A stretch of 64,000 nt of DNA from JADHLJ01 sp038146985 (GCA_038146985.1 JAYQSQ010000011.1:310001-374000); one strand, 5' to 3'; shown: positions 52,898 through 62,279, counted from the first letter of the stretch. The notes: generated by a model not told the origin, from the sequence alone. Program-made: numbers and translations.

Positions 52898-53185
52898 ATG
52901 AACAAGGATCAATTCAAGGCCAGTCTTGCCGCCGGCGCGCCGCCGGCCGGGATTTCGCCGGCCCTGCTGGCCCTGTGGTGGCAACGCAAGGGCGACTGGC
53001 ACAAGGCGCATGAAGCCGCGCAGTCCGACGACGGCGCCGATGCCGCCTGGGTGCATGCGCTGCTGCATCGCGAGGAGGGCGACCTTTCCAATGCCGGCTA
53101 CTGGTACCGCCGGGCGCGGCGCGAGCCGTGCCGGGATGCGCTGGAAACCGAGTGGGAAACCATCGTCTCGGCGCTGGCATCATAG
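52898..53185 (+). CDS. Small conserved hypothetical protein (TPR-like helices)
   Basis: A 95-aa protein. The core reads LLALWWQRKGDWHKAHEAAQ, then DGADAAWVHALLHREEGDLSNAGYWYRRA, which looks like two pairs of helices in a TPR-like unit with conserved Trp, His and Tyr. I recall similar small proteins in many alphaproteobacteria and other groups, without a function. It is in the gap between the VOC gene (divergent) and the AmmeMemoRadiSam BA gene (convergent, 15 bp apart). Confidence 0.78.
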   Translation: MNKDQFKASLAAGAPPAGISPALLALWWQRKGDWHKAHEAAQSDDGADAAWVHALLHREEGDLSNAGYWYRRARREPCRDALETEWETIVSALAS

Positions 53186-53200
53186 GGCGCGAACGCCCCC

Positions 53201-54604
53201 TCACCCCGCCGCGCGGTAGGACTCGCCGAAGGTCTCGGTGCTGTAGCGGAAGACACGCAGGCCGTCGGACCAGTGATCAACGCCGAAGCCGGCCTTGCGC
53301 TTCAGATGACGGATAAAGTCCTCCGCCTTCGGGATACCTTCCCAGACGCTGGGCAGGAACAGGCCCCGCCGCCCCTGGTCCTGCAGGATCAGGCCGTCCA
53401 TGTCGGGCCGCACCTGACGCACCAGATCCGCCTCGTCCTCGAAGCGCATGATCCGCGGGAAGGACAGGAGCGAAACCTCGATATCGAGCTGATCCAGCTC
53501 CTCGGCGGTCAGCGGCCCGAACCGGGGATCGCCGAAGCCGGCCTTGTAGGCATTGTTGATCACGTCGGGGAGCAGCGCCTGATGCGCGACGACGGTGCCG
53601 ATACAGCCGCGCAGCCGGCCGGCGATCTTCAACGAGACGAAACTCGCCCGCATCGCGGTCAAGGACTGGGAGATGCCCGGCCCGTATTCCAGGTTCGGCG
53701 CTTGCCCGGTTTTCACCCCATGCGCCAATGACTTGCGGGTCACGTCCAGGAGCACCCGGCGGTCTTCGTCGGAGATCCGCGCCGCCTCGGCATATTCCAT
53801 GGCATAGGCGCCATAGCCGACCACCCGGTCGCGGCCGCCCCTGGTGTCGCCGGAATTGCGCACATCCAGATGCGTCACCCGAAGGTCCTCGCCCCGCGCT
53901 AGTTCAAGCACCCCCGCCAGCGCCCGGTGCCCGCAAGCCCCTTGGCCGTCGATCTTCTCGCGCTGCAGGAGTTCGATCTGGCCGGTGGTCGTCTGGTCGA
54001 GGCCGAGCGCCGTGTCGTAATCATGGAAATGCGAGAGATCAGAGGAGACCGAGATCACCGTTTCCGGCCCGCCCCAGACCAGCTTCAGGGCGTCACGCAC
54101 CAGATCCACCCCCGCATCGCCGACCAGGATCGGCACAATGGAAAAGTCGTCCAGGACCCGCTGGAGGAACGGCAGGTGGGATTCGAGACTGTGTTCGCCC
54201 TCGAAGACCCGGTCGAGCACGCTGAAACCGGGCAGCGGCATCAGCTTTTGCAACGCCCCCCAATCCACCGGCACGGCACCGAGCGGGGTCGCCCAGGCGT
54301 CGCTGCTGGTGGTTGCGATCCCCTTGAAGCCGACCCGGTGCGCCGGGCCGATGATCACCACGCGCTTGACCCTTTTCCGGTGCGCGGCAAGCTGCTTGAA
54401 GGCGGTGCCGGCGATCTCGCCCGAATAAACGAAGCCCGCATGGGGCGCGACGACGACCTTCGGGTCGGCGACCGGCGAGGTCAGCCCCTTGTCGAGGCAC
54501 GCCATCACCATGTCGGCGCATTCATTGCCGCCCGCCGGATACCAGGCGCCGGCCATGTGCGGCGGGCGCACCCGCGCCGATGTGCTGTCGAGAGCCATGA
54601 TCAT
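53201..54604 (-). CDS. amrB: AmmeMemoRadiSam system protein B-A fusion (MEMO1 domain + AMMECR1 domain)
   Basis: A 467-aa fusion. Residues 1-270 form the Memo/AmrB domain: PHMAGAWYPAGG, VVAPHAGFVYSGEIAGTAFKQL (His), VVIIGPAHRVGFKGIATT, EGEHSLESHLPFLQRVL and SSDLSHFHDYDTA, giving the histidines of the metal-binding site. Residues 290-465 are the AMMECR1/AmrA domain: GCIGTVVAHQALLPDVINNAYKAGFGDPRFGPL (broken here as CIGT then DPRFGPL) and VSLLSFPRIM. In many genomes these are two genes beside the radical SAM gene, and here they are one. The pathway is a genome-context prediction without a known substrate. It is divergent from amrS with 50 bp between the starts. Confidence 0.94.
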   Translation of the reverse strand: MIMALDSTSARVRPPHMAGAWYPAGGNECADMVMACLDKGLTSPVADPKVVVAPHAGFVYSGEIAGTAFKQLAAHRKRVKRVVIIGPAHRVGFKGIATTSSDAWATPLGAVPVDWGALQKLMPLPGFSVLDRVFEGEHSLESHLPFLQRVLDDFSIVPILVGDAGVDLVRDALKLVWGGPETVISVSSDLSHFHDYDTALGLDQTTTGQIELLQREKIDGQGACGHRALAGVLELARGEDLRVTHLDVRNSGDTRGGRDRVVGYGAYAMEYAEAARISDEDRRVLLDVTRKSLAHGVKTGQAPNLEYGPGISQSLTAMRASFVSLKIAGRLRGCIGTVVAHQALLPDVINNAYKAGFGDPRFGPLTAEELDQLDIEVSLLSFPRIMRFEDEADLVRQVRPDMDGLILQDQGRRGLFLPSVWEGIPKAEDFIRHLKRKAGFGVDHWSDGLRVFRYSTETFGESYRAAG

Positions 54605-54654
54605 GGATTATCATAGCCGGCGACGCGACGAAACAACGCGAAAAGGCTCAGCCC

Positions 54655-55797
54655 ATGGCCGAGACCTTCACCGAGACGCCCACTCTCGCCGAGACCGCGC
54701 CGCCGGCGGTTGCCGGCAAGGGGCCGATCGTGGCGACCGAGCATTGGACGATGCTGGAGGACGGACGCGTGCAGTGCGAGATGTGCCCGCGCTTCTGCAA
54801 GCTGAAGGAAGGCGCGCGCGGGCTGTGTTTCGTGCGGGCGCGCCAGGACGACGCCATCGTGCTCACCACCTATGGCCGCTCCTCGGGTTTCTGCATCGAT
54901 CCGATCGAAAAAAAGCCGCTGAACCATTTCCTGCCCGGGACCTCGGTGCTGTCCTTCGGCACGGCCGGTTGCAATCTCGCGTGCAACTTCTGCCAGAACC
55001 ACGACATGTCGAAGAGCCGCGAGATGGACACCATGCAGGCCGAGGCCCAGCCCGAGGCGATCGCCCGGGCGGCCCAGCGGCTGGGCTGCGCGTCCGTCGC
55101 CTTCACCTATAACGATCCCGTCATCTTCCATGAATATGCCGCCGACATCGCCGATGCCTGTCACGCGGTCGGGGTGAAGACCGTGGCGGTGACGGCGGGC
55201 TATGTGACGGACCGGGCCCGCGCCGGTTTCTTCGAAAAGATCGACGCCGCCAACGTGGACCTGAAGGCCTTTACCGAGCGGTTCTACCGCGACGTCACCA
55301 AGAGCCAGCTCGGCCCGGTGCTGGATACGCTGAAATATCTGAAGCATGAGACCGATGTCTGGGTCGAGATCACTAATCTCATCATCCCCGGCGAGAACGA
55401 TTCCGAGCGCGAGATCGACGAGATGACGGCCTGGGTGGTGGAGAATCTCGGCCCCGACGTGCCGATGCATTTCTCGGCCTTTCATCCGGACTACCGGATG
55501 ATGGACAAGCCCCGCACGCCGTTCGAGACCCTAGCGATGGCCCGGCGGGTGGCGATGCGCAACGGGGTGCGCCATGCCTTTACCGGCAATGTCCATGACC
55601 TCGGCCGCCAGTCCTCGTACTGCCACGGCTGCGGGACCCGAACCATCGGGCGCGACTGGTACCAGCTGTCCGGCTGGAACCTGGACGGCGCGGGCGCCTG
55701 CCTCAATTGCGGCACGGCGACGGCCGGTGTGTTCGACGGTCCGCCGGGCGTCTGGGGCCGCAAGCGGCTGCCGGTCAATATCGATCTGTTCCGCTGA
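54655..55797 (+). CDS. amrS: AmmeMemoRadiSam system radical SAM enzyme
   Basis: A 380-aa radical SAM enzyme. The [4Fe-4S] motif is GCNLACNFC (Cys106, Cys110, Cys113) in an AmrS-type C-x3-C-x2-C. An N-terminal cluster-like part VQCEMCPRFCKL, then GLCFVRA (Cys41, 44, 48 and 58), resembles PflA-activating-enzyme-like N-termini, and the C-terminus has a zinc-ribbon-like YCHGCGTRTIGRDW and CLNCGTATAG. NVHDLGRQSSYCHGCG and NIDLFR end the family pattern. SAM is cleaved to a radical to modify an unknown substrate. It is divergent from the fused amrBA gene and 23 bp before dciA. Confidence 0.95.
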   Translation: MAETFTETPTLAETAPPAVAGKGPIVATEHWTMLEDGRVQCEMCPRFCKLKEGARGLCFVRARQDDAIVLTTYGRSSGFCIDPIEKKPLNHFLPGTSVLSFGTAGCNLACNFCQNHDMSKSREMDTMQAEAQPEAIARAAQRLGCASVAFTYNDPVIFHEYAADIADACHAVGVKTVAVTAGYVTDRARAGFFEKIDAANVDLKAFTERFYRDVTKSQLGPVLDTLKYLKHETDVWVEITNLIIPGENDSEREIDEMTAWVVENLGPDVPMHFSAFHPDYRMMDKPRTPFETLAMARRVAMRNGVRHAFTGNVHDLGRQSSYCHGCGTRTIGRDWYQLSGWNLDGAGACLNCGTATAGVFDGPPGVWGRKRLPVNIDLFR

Positions 55798-55820
55798 AGA
55801 ACGAGGCGAGCGCTGGCAGA

Positions 55821-56327
55821 ATGGCGGAGGACGGTGAAAAATTCAGGGACCTTGGCGGCCGCAGGCCCGGCCTGCGCATGCTCGGCGCGACGGTTCCGAA
55901 GCTCACCGGCAAGGCGTTGCGCAAACGCGGGTTTCTGGAATCGGCCGTCGTGCACCGCTGGGCCTCGATCGTCGGCGATGACCTCGCCGGCTGGTGCGCG
56001 CCGGAGCGGGTCGCCTTCCCGCGCGACAAGCGGGCCGGCGCGACCCTGCATCTCGTGGTTCCCGGTGCCCGGGCCCTGGAGCTGCAGCATCTGGAGCCGA
56101 TCCTGCTGGAGCGCATCAACACGGTGTTCGGCTATGACGCGGTCGAGCGGATCGCGATTCGCCAGGGCCCGCTGCCCGAGCCGCGCGGCGGCAAGCCGCG
56201 TCCCGAGCCGAGGCCACTGGATCGCCGCGAGGAGGACTGGATCTCGGGACAGCTCGCCGGTTTCTCCGACCCGGACCTGAAGAACGCCTTGCAGGCCCTT
56301 GGCCGCGCCGTGCTTTCGCGGAAATGA
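55821..56327 (+). CDS. dciA: DciA family protein (DUF721), replicative helicase loader
   Basis: A 168-aa protein with the DUF721/DciA fold. LESAVVHRWASIVGDDLAGWCAPERVAF is the conserved KH-like start, followed by GATLHLVVPGARALELQHLEPILLERINTVFGYDAVERIAIRQ, the core of the family. In bacteria without DnaC, DciA helps load DnaB. The N-terminal 30 residues are basic. The start ATG 55821 follows a weak site. It is close to amrS on the same strand, then 147 bp before the dsbA-like gene, in the dciA-dsbA-smc order common in alphaproteobacteria. Confidence 0.9.
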   Translation: MAEDGEKFRDLGGRRPGLRMLGATVPKLTGKALRKRGFLESAVVHRWASIVGDDLAGWCAPERVAFPRDKRAGATLHLVVPGARALELQHLEPILLERINTVFGYDAVERIAIRQGPLPEPRGGKPRPEPRPLDRREEDWISGQLAGFSDPDLKNALQALGRAVLSRK

Positions 56328-56474
56328 TCCGCGCCGGTCACAAACGCGCGAAGCCGGCGCGGCGAGGATCGGGCGCCTAGAATCCGCCATGATTTACCGG
56401 CACAGTCCACAAGCGGTTGCGGGGTCACGCGGCCCCGCCTATTGTACACAACATCTAGTGGATCGGAGTTCGAC

Positions 56475-57098
56475 GTGCAGCGTAGAACACTAAACTTTGC
56501 GATCGGGGCCGTCCTGGCCGCGCCCGGGATGCTGGCGCTTGCCGGCGGCGAGGCGGCGGCCCAGGGCAAGGTGGATCTGGAGGCCGCCCTCAGCCCCCGG
56601 AGCATCGGCAGCCCCGACGCCAAGGCGACCCTGGTGGAGTATTTCTCCCTTACTTGTCCGCATTGCGCGCGGTTCCACGCCGAGACCTATCCCAAGATCA
56701 AGGCGAAATACATCGACACCGGCAAGCTTCGGATGGAGTTCCGCGACTTTCCGCTCGACCAGTGGGCGCTGCGCGCCGCCGCGCTCGCGCGCTGTGTCCC
56801 GGAGAAGCACTATCCGGCGATTCTGGACGTGCTGATGAAACAGCAGGAATCCTGGGCCCGGGCTTCCAATCCGCTTGAGGCACTGCTCAGAATCGGCCAG
56901 CTCGCCGGGCTCGACCGCGAGACCGCCCAGGCCTGCATGACCGATCCCAAGCTGCTGGACGGCATCATTGCCTCGCGGCTCGAGGGCAGCAAGAAGCACG
57001 ATGTGGATTCCACGCCGTCCTTCCTGCTCGACGGTGAGAGGGTCCGGGCCTTCACCTTTGAGGAATTCGAGGAACTTCTGGCGGGTCTGGCCGCCTGA
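56475..57098 (+). CDS. DsbA family thiol:disulfide oxidoreductase, exported
   Basis: A 207-aa protein with a GTG start at 56475. The N-terminus MQRRTLNFAIGAVLAAPGML has twin arginines, then a hydrophobic segment ending at GEAAAQG, so it is probably exported (a Tat-like or Sec signal). The thioredoxin fold has CPHC (Cys61, Cys64) in FSLTCPHCARFHAETYP, the cis-Pro motif STPSFLLDG and FRDFPLDQWALRAAALARC. This is the DsbA/27-kDa outer-protein type common beside smc in alphaproteobacteria. It would oxidise or isomerise periplasmic disulfides. A GAGTTCG stretch precedes the GTG. Confidence 0.92.
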   Translation: MQRRTLNFAIGAVLAAPGMLALAGGEAAAQGKVDLEAALSPRSIGSPDAKATLVEYFSLTCPHCARFHAETYPKIKAKYIDTGKLRMEFRDFPLDQWALRAAALARCVPEKHYPAILDVLMKQQESWARASNPLEALLRIGQLAGLDRETAQACMTDPKLLDGIIASRLEGSKKHDVDSTPSFLLDGERVRAFTFEEFEELLAGLAA

Positions 57099-57128
57099 CG
57101 CGGCGGCTACCTGAAAGGATCACGACGC

Positions 57129-60100
57129 GTGCAATTCAATCGTCTGAGACTCAGCGGCTTCAAGTCCTTCGTCGACGCGGCGGAACTGGAGATTACCTCC
57201 GGCCTGACCGGCGTCGTCGGCCCGAACGGCTGCGGCAAGTCCAATCTGGTGGAAGCCCTGCGCTGGGTCATGGGCGAGACCTCGGCCAAACGGATGCGCG
57301 GCGGCGAGATGGACGACGTGATCTTCGGCGGCTCGTCCGCGCGTCCGGCCCGCAATGTCGCCGAGGTTTCATTGCTGGTGGATAACTCCGACCGCACGGC
57401 GCCGGCGGCGCTCAACAACGCGCCGGAGCTTAACATCACGCGGCGGATCGAGCGCTCGAAAGGCTCCAATTACCGGGTCAACGGCCAGGAGGTGCGCGGC
57501 CGCGACGTGCAGCTGCTGTTCGCCGATGCCGGCACCGGCGCCCGGTCGGCGGGCATCGTCAGCCAGGGCCGGATCGGGGCGATCATCAGCGCCAAGCCCT
57601 CGGAACGCCGGGTGATTCTGGAGGAAGCCGCCAATATCCGCGGCCTGCACACCCGCCGGCACGAAGCGGAACTGCGCCTGAAGGCCGCCGAGGCCAATCT
57701 CGAGCGGCTGGAGGATGTGGTCAAGGCGCTCGGCACCCAGCTCAACGGCCTGCGTCAGCAAGCCCGCCAGGCGGCGCGCTACCGCACCGTGAGCGAACAG
57801 ATCCGCCGGGCCGAGTCGGTGCTGCTGCACGGCCGCTGGCGCCTGGCGATGGAGGAGCGGCTGAAGGTCGCGGCGGCTCTGCGCGATGCCGAGGCGGCGG
57901 TCGGCGAGGCGACCGGGAATGCCGCCCGGGAATCGGCGCGTCAGGCGGATCTCGCCGCCAAAATGCCGGATCTGCGCAAGGCGGAGGCGGAAACTTCGGC
58001 GGCGCTGCAGCGGCTGACCCTGGCGCGGGCCGAACTCGACCGCGAGCAGGAGCGCATCGTCACCGCGCGCTCGGAGGCCGAGTCTCGTCTCCGGCAGATC
58101 GGCGACGATGTCGAACGCGAGACCGCACTTGCCGAGGAAGCCGGCGAGGCGGCACAGCGGCTGTCCCAGGAACGCGCGGCGATCGAGGCGGCGCGCGAGG
58201 GCGAACAGGAACGCCAGGCCGAGGCCGCCACCCGGCTTTCCGAGGCCAATCGGCTGGCGGACGAGTTGGAAGCGCAGATCGCCCGCCTTACCGAGATCAT
58301 CGCCACCACCGAGGCCCGGCGCGGCGCCCTGGACCGCCAGGTCCGGCTGGCGGCCGAACGCCATGAACGGCTGGATCGCCAGTTGGAAAACCTGGACCGT
58401 CAGGCCCAGGAACTGAAGGACCGCACCGTCGCGCCCGAGGATCTGGCGGCGGCGGAGGCGGCGGTCGAGGAATCCGCGGAACGGATGGAAGCCGCGCGTC
58501 TGGCGCTGGAGGCGGCGGAAGAGGAAAAGACCCAACGCGCCGTCCAGGTCGAGGCGGCGCGCGAGGCGCTGCGCGAGATCGACGGCGCGGTCGCCAAGCT
58601 CGAGGCGGAGGCGGGCGCCCTGCGCGACATGCTCCTGGCCGATGCGCCGGCGGGGCTGGCCCCGGTTCTCGATCAGATCACGGTCGAGGCGGGTTACGAG
58701 AACGCCCTAGGCGCGGCACTGGGAGACGATCTTACGGCGCCGGTGACGCCGGGCGAAGACGGAGCGGAGCCCCGCTACTGGACCGGGCGCAGCGGAACCG
58801 CGCCCGGCGCGGGCGCGGCGTTGCCGGCAGGCGTGGTACCGCTCGACCGGGTGGTGAGCGGCCCGGCGGAACTGACCCGGCGGCTCTCGCAGATCGGGGT
58901 CGCCGACTCGCCGGCAGCGGCGGCCAGCCTGCAGGCTCAGCTTTCGCAGGGTCAGCGGCTGACCACGCGGGACGGCGGTCTGTGGCGCTGGGACGGATTC
59001 GTGATCACCGTCGAAGCGCCGAGCGCGGCCGCCATCCGCATGCGCCAGCGCAACCGCCTTGCCGAAATCGAAGCGGCCCTGGCCGCGCGGTCCGGCGACC
59101 ATGCCGCGGCCAAGGAAACGGTTGCCGCCGAGCAGACCGCGCTTGCCGGGATCGGCGAGCGCGAGAAGCAGCACCGCGCCGACCAGCGCGCCGCCATGGG
59201 CGATCTGGATGCCGCCCGCAAACAGCTTGGCGCCATGCGCGGCCGGCTGGCGGAGCTGGAAACCAAACTCTCGGCCATCGCCGAGACCAAGCTGCGGATC
59301 GCCGCCGATCAGGCCGAAGCCAACGAACAACGCGAGCAGGCCGAGGCGGATCTGGCCGAGCTCGGCGACGTCGAGGCGCTACGCGCCGAAAGCGCCGGGC
59401 ATCGACGCGCACTCGCCGACCGGCGCTCCGAACTGGTTGATGCGCGGGGCGAGCATGACCGGCTGGTCCGTGAGGCCCAGGGCCGCGGCCAGCGGCTTTC
59501 GGCGATCCAGGCGGAACAGACCACCTGGGCCGACCGGGTCGAACGGGCCAAATCCCGGATGATCGAACTTGAGGAGCGCCAGAGCGCCGAGAAGACCGAG
59601 CTCGAGCGGCTGGCGGCGCGTCCGGCGGAGATCGCCGAACAGCGTGCCGGCCTGGTGACCGCCATCGAGGGAGCCGAAGCCAAGCGCAAGACCGCCGCCG
59701 ATGCCCTGGCGAGCGCCGAGGTGCTGCTGGGTCAGGCGGATCATGCCTCGCGCGAGGCGGATCGAATCGTCGCGGCGGCACGCGAAGCGCGAGTCCGCGC
59801 CGAGGCGGAACTGGAGCGGGTCAATCAGGGCCTGAACGCGCTGAGGGAGCGCATTTCGGAGCGCCTGGAATGCCTGCCTGACAAGATTCTGGAAAAGGCC
59901 GGCATCGCGGCGGACGAGGAACTGCCGGACATCGATTCGACCGAGGCCCGGCTGGAGCGGCTGACCAGCGAGCGCGAGCGGATCGGACCGGTCAATCTGA
60001 GAGCCGAGCAGGAGGTCGAGGAACTCGAACAGCAGATCGAGGGAATGAACAACGAGCGCGACGACCTTGTCGGCGCGATCGCCCGGCTGCGCCGCGCCAT

Positions 60101-60608
60101 CGGCGCGCTGAACCGCGAGGGCCGGGAACGGCTGCTGGCGGCTTTCGAGAAGGTGAACCGGCATTTCCAGGACCTGTTCGTGAAGCTGTTCGGCGGCGGG
60201 AGGGCGCATTTGACCATGGTCGAGGCCGACGATCCCCTGGACGCCGGGCTGGAAATCATGGCGAGCCCGCCGGGCAAGAAGCTGCAGATGCTTTCGCTGC
60301 TTTCCGGTGGCGAGCAGGCACTGACCGCCACGGCCCTGGTCTTCGCCGCCTTCCTGACCAACCCGGCGCCGGTCTGCGTGCTGGACGAGGTCGACGCGCC
60401 GCTGGACGACAGCAACGTGCACAGGTTCTGCAACCTGCTGGAGGAGATCTCCGCCAGCACCGGAACCCGCTTCCTGATCATCACCCACCATCGCCTGACC
60501 ATGGCCCGGATGGACCGGCTTTTCGGCGTCACCATGGCGGAACAGGGGGTGAGCCAACTGGTTTCGGTCGACCTGGATGGGGCCGCGCGGCTGCGCGAGT
60601 CGGCCTGA
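57129..60608 (+). CDS. smc: Chromosome segregation protein SMC
   Basis: A 1159-aa SMC protein. The N-terminal ATPase head has GPNGCGKSN (31-39, Walker A). It is followed by a coiled coil to about 500, a hinge (about 505-665), a second coiled coil, and the C-terminal head with LSGGEQALT (from about 1058) and CVLDEVDAPLDDSN (Walker B, about 1084-1097). With its partner kleisin proteins it compacts and separates the chromosome. The start is GTG (57129), 13 bp after an AAAGGA-like site. The gene is in the dciA-dsbA-smc cluster. Confidence 0.97.
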   Translation: MQFNRLRLSGFKSFVDAAELEITSGLTGVVGPNGCGKSNLVEALRWVMGETSAKRMRGGEMDDVIFGGSSARPARNVAEVSLLVDNSDRTAPAALNNAPELNITRRIERSKGSNYRVNGQEVRGRDVQLLFADAGTGARSAGIVSQGRIGAIISAKPSERRVILEEAANIRGLHTRRHEAELRLKAAEANLERLEDVVKALGTQLNGLRQQARQAARYRTVSEQIRRAESVLLHGRWRLAMEERLKVAAALRDAEAAVGEATGNAARESARQADLAAKMPDLRKAEAETSAALQRLTLARAELDREQERIVTARSEAESRLRQIGDDVERETALAEEAGEAAQRLSQERAAIEAAREGEQERQAEAATRLSEANRLADELEAQIARLTEIIATTEARRGALDRQVRLAAERHERLDRQLENLDRQAQELKDRTVAPEDLAAAEAAVEESAERMEAARLALEAAEEEKTQRAVQVEAAREALREIDGAVAKLEAEAGALRDMLLADAPAGLAPVLDQITVEAGYENALGAALGDDLTAPVTPGEDGAEPRYWTGRSGTAPGAGAALPAGVVPLDRVVSGPAELTRRLSQIGVADSPAAAASLQAQLSQGQRLTTRDGGLWRWDGFVITVEAPSAAAIRMRQRNRLAEIEAALAARSGDHAAAKETVAAEQTALAGIGEREKQHRADQRAAMGDLDAARKQLGAMRGRLAELETKLSAIAETKLRIAADQAEANEQREQAEADLAELGDVEALRAESAGHRRALADRRSELVDARGEHDRLVREAQGRGQRLSAIQAEQTTWADRVERAKSRMIELEERQSAEKTELERLAARPAEIAEQRAGLVTAIEGAEAKRKTAADALASAEVLLGQADHASREADRIVAAAREARVRAEAELERVNQGLNALRERISERLECLPDKILEKAGIAADEELPDIDSTEARLERLTSERERIGPVNLRAEQEVEELEQQIEGMNNERDDLVGAIARLRRAIGALNREGRERLLAAFEKVNRHFQDLFVKLFGGGRAHLTMVEADDPLDAGLEIMASPPGKKLQMLSLLSGGEQALTATALVFAAFLTNPAPVCVLDEVDAPLDDSNVHRFCNLLEEISASTGTRFLIITHHRLTMARMDRLFGVTMAEQGVSQLVSVDLDGAARLRESA

Positions 60609-60700
60609 CCGGTCGTCACTCCGCGCACTTCCGCGTCCGTCATTTTCTAACATGTTGAATTAGCGTAATAAATTCAACTGTTCCCGATCCGGGTTCCGCC

Positions 60701-60730
60701 TTGACACGAGGGGGCGTCGTTCCTTATGTT
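60701..60730 (+). promoter_or_regulatory. Predicted sigma-70-type promoter for the ATP synthase F0 operon
   Basis: A perfect -35 element TTGACA (60701-60706) is separated by 18 bp from TATGTT (60725-60730), a 4-of-6 match to the -10 consensus. The atpI ATG is at 60806, leaving a leader of about 70 bp. This is the only well-formed promoter I could see in the 197-bp gap after smc, and the rest of that gap shows nothing else. Confidence 0.6.
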
Positions 60731-60805
60731 TGCCGCGATTTCGCGGGGGTCTCCGCGGATTCCATCTCGCGATGGACGCGTGGACGGAAGGTCGGCGAGT
60801 GCCGC

Positions 60806-61177
60806 ATGGCGAAAGACGACCAGACATCTCCGCCTTCGCTCGATGATCTCGATGCGCGCCTGCGCGCGGCACGGGACGGAGCGGAGCGGAAATCCGGAAA
60901 GCGCGCGCCGGAAAGCGCGTCATCGTCCCCGCTCGTGGGCATGGCGATGCGGGCGGGAGTGGAATTGGTCGCGGGAGTGGGCGTTGGCACCGCCGCGGGC
61001 TACGGGCTGGATAAGTGGTTGGACACGTCGCCCTGGTTGCTGATCGTGTTCTTCCTTCTCGGCGCCGCCGCCGGAATGCTGAATGCGTATCGCGCGGTAT
61101 CGGGATTGGGAATGGCGCTGGGTTACCGGCGTGGGGCAGACGAAAACGCGCCCGACAAAGGGCGTGGTGGCGAGTAG
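60806..61177 (+). CDS. atpI: F0F1 ATP synthase subunit I (AtpI)
   Basis: A 123-aa accessory protein. The first 40 residues are charged and soluble (LDDLDARLRAARDGAERKSG). Two membrane helices follow (about 47-67, GMAMRAGVELVAGVGVGTAAG; about 76-100, WLLIVFFLLGAAAGMLNAYR). The pattern matches the AtpI/AtpZ family, which assists c-ring assembly. It is the first gene of the operon with atpB, atpE and the b-type subunits. Confidence 0.92.
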   Translation: MAKDDQTSPPSLDDLDARLRAARDGAERKSGKRAPESASSSPLVGMAMRAGVELVAGVGVGTAAGYGLDKWLDTSPWLLIVFFLLGAAAGMLNAYRAVSGLGMALGYRRGADENAPDKGRGGE

Positions 61178-61189
61178 AGGGGAATTTCC

Positions 61190-61912
61190 GTGGCGTCACC
61201 GGTTGAACAGTTCAAGCTGAAGCCCCTGCTTCCCCTGGAAGTCGGTGGATTGGACCTGTCCTACACGACCTCGGCGCTGTGGATGACGATCACGGTGATC
61301 GGCGTCACCGCGTTCCTGACCTTGAGCATGCGCGGCGGGCGCCTGGTGCCGGGCCGCTGGCAGTCGATGGCCGAAATGGCCTATGAATTCGTCGCCAACA
61401 TGGTGCGGGAGAATATCGGTAACGAGGGGCGGCAGTATTTCCCCTTCGTATTCACGCTGTTCCTGTTCATCCTGTTCGGCAACCTGATGGGGATGATCCC
61501 CTACGCCTATACCTTCACCAGCCAGATCATCGTGACTTTCGCGATGGCCTTCGCGATCTTCGTCGGTGTGACGATCCTGGGGCTGGTGCGGCACGGCTTT
61601 CATTTCTTCACCTTGTTTTTTCCCTCGGGCACGCCGATCGCGCTGGCGCCGGTTCTGATCCCGATCGAGGTGATCTCGTATTTCGTGCGCCCGGTCAGCC
61701 TGTCGGTGCGGCTTTTCGCGAACATGATGGCCGGCCACACGATGATGAAGGTGTTCGGCGGCTTCGTCATAGCGCTGGGCATCTTCGGCGTGGCACCGAT
61801 GGTCCTGATCGTCGCGCTGACCGGCTTTGAAATCCTCGTCGCGGTTCTGCAGGCCTATGTCTTTACCATGCTGACCTGCATGTATCTCAACGACGCCATC
61901 CACCTTCACTGA
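61190..61912 (+). CDS. atpB: F0F1 ATP synthase subunit a
   Basis: A 240-aa membrane protein with five or six helices that holds the proton channel next to the c ring. The essential arginine lies in FVRPVSLSVRLFANMMAGHT (about 170), and the C-terminal helix FEILVAVLQAYVFTMLTCMYLNDAIHLH is typical. The start is GTG at 61190 after AGAGGGGAA. It is 12 bp after atpI. Confidence 0.97.
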   Translation: MASPVEQFKLKPLLPLEVGGLDLSYTTSALWMTITVIGVTAFLTLSMRGGRLVPGRWQSMAEMAYEFVANMVRENIGNEGRQYFPFVFTLFLFILFGNLMGMIPYAYTFTSQIIVTFAMAFAIFVGVTILGLVRHGFHFFTLFFPSGTPIALAPVLIPIEVISYFVRPVSLSVRLFANMMAGHTMMKVFGGFVIALGIFGVAPMVLIVALTGFEILVAVLQAYVFTMLTCMYLNDAIHLH

Positions 61913-61989
61913 CGGTCGGACGCTCCCGGCCGTTCCCTGGAACCACCACTCAACCAAACCGCTCTATCTCGTAAGGAAGGACATCTGTC

Positions 61990-62214
61990 ATGGAACTCGA
62001 CGCCGCGAAGATGATTGGAGCCGGCCTCGCCGTGATCGCCCTGGCGGGCGTCGGTGTCGGCATCGGCAACATCTTCTCCTCCCTGGTTTCCTCGATCGCC
62101 CGCAACCCGGCCGCCCGGGGCGAGGTTTTCGGCATCGGCATTCTCGGCTTCGCGCTGACGGAAGCCATCGCGCTGTTCGCGCTGCTGATTTCCTTCCTGA
62201 TCCTGTTCACCTGA
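61990..62214 (+). CDS. atpE: F0F1 ATP synthase subunit c
   Basis: A 74-aa hairpin of two membrane helices joined by the RNP loop (SIARNPAARG, about 35-44). Proton-binding Glu58 lies in GFALTEAIALFALLI. The glycine-rich first helix AGVGVGIGN packs the ring. I see no pattern that indicates sodium use, so proton coupling is likely. ATG 61990 follows AAGGAAGG. It is well separated (77 bp) from atpB, and no hairpin lies in that gap. Confidence 0.98.
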   Translation: MELDAAKMIGAGLAVIALAGVGVGIGNIFSSLVSSIARNPAARGEVFGIGILGFALTEAIALFALLISFLILFT

Positions 62215-62279
62215 TTGCCGGCGCCCGACGCCGCCGTCCGTTGGACGCGCGGCGTGGGTCCCAGGCGAGAGGAGAGCAC

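Noticed and set aside
60701..60805. An upstream TTG start for atpI at 60701
   Set aside because: That TTG is part of the -35 element, and the ATG at 60806 gives the family-like N-terminus.
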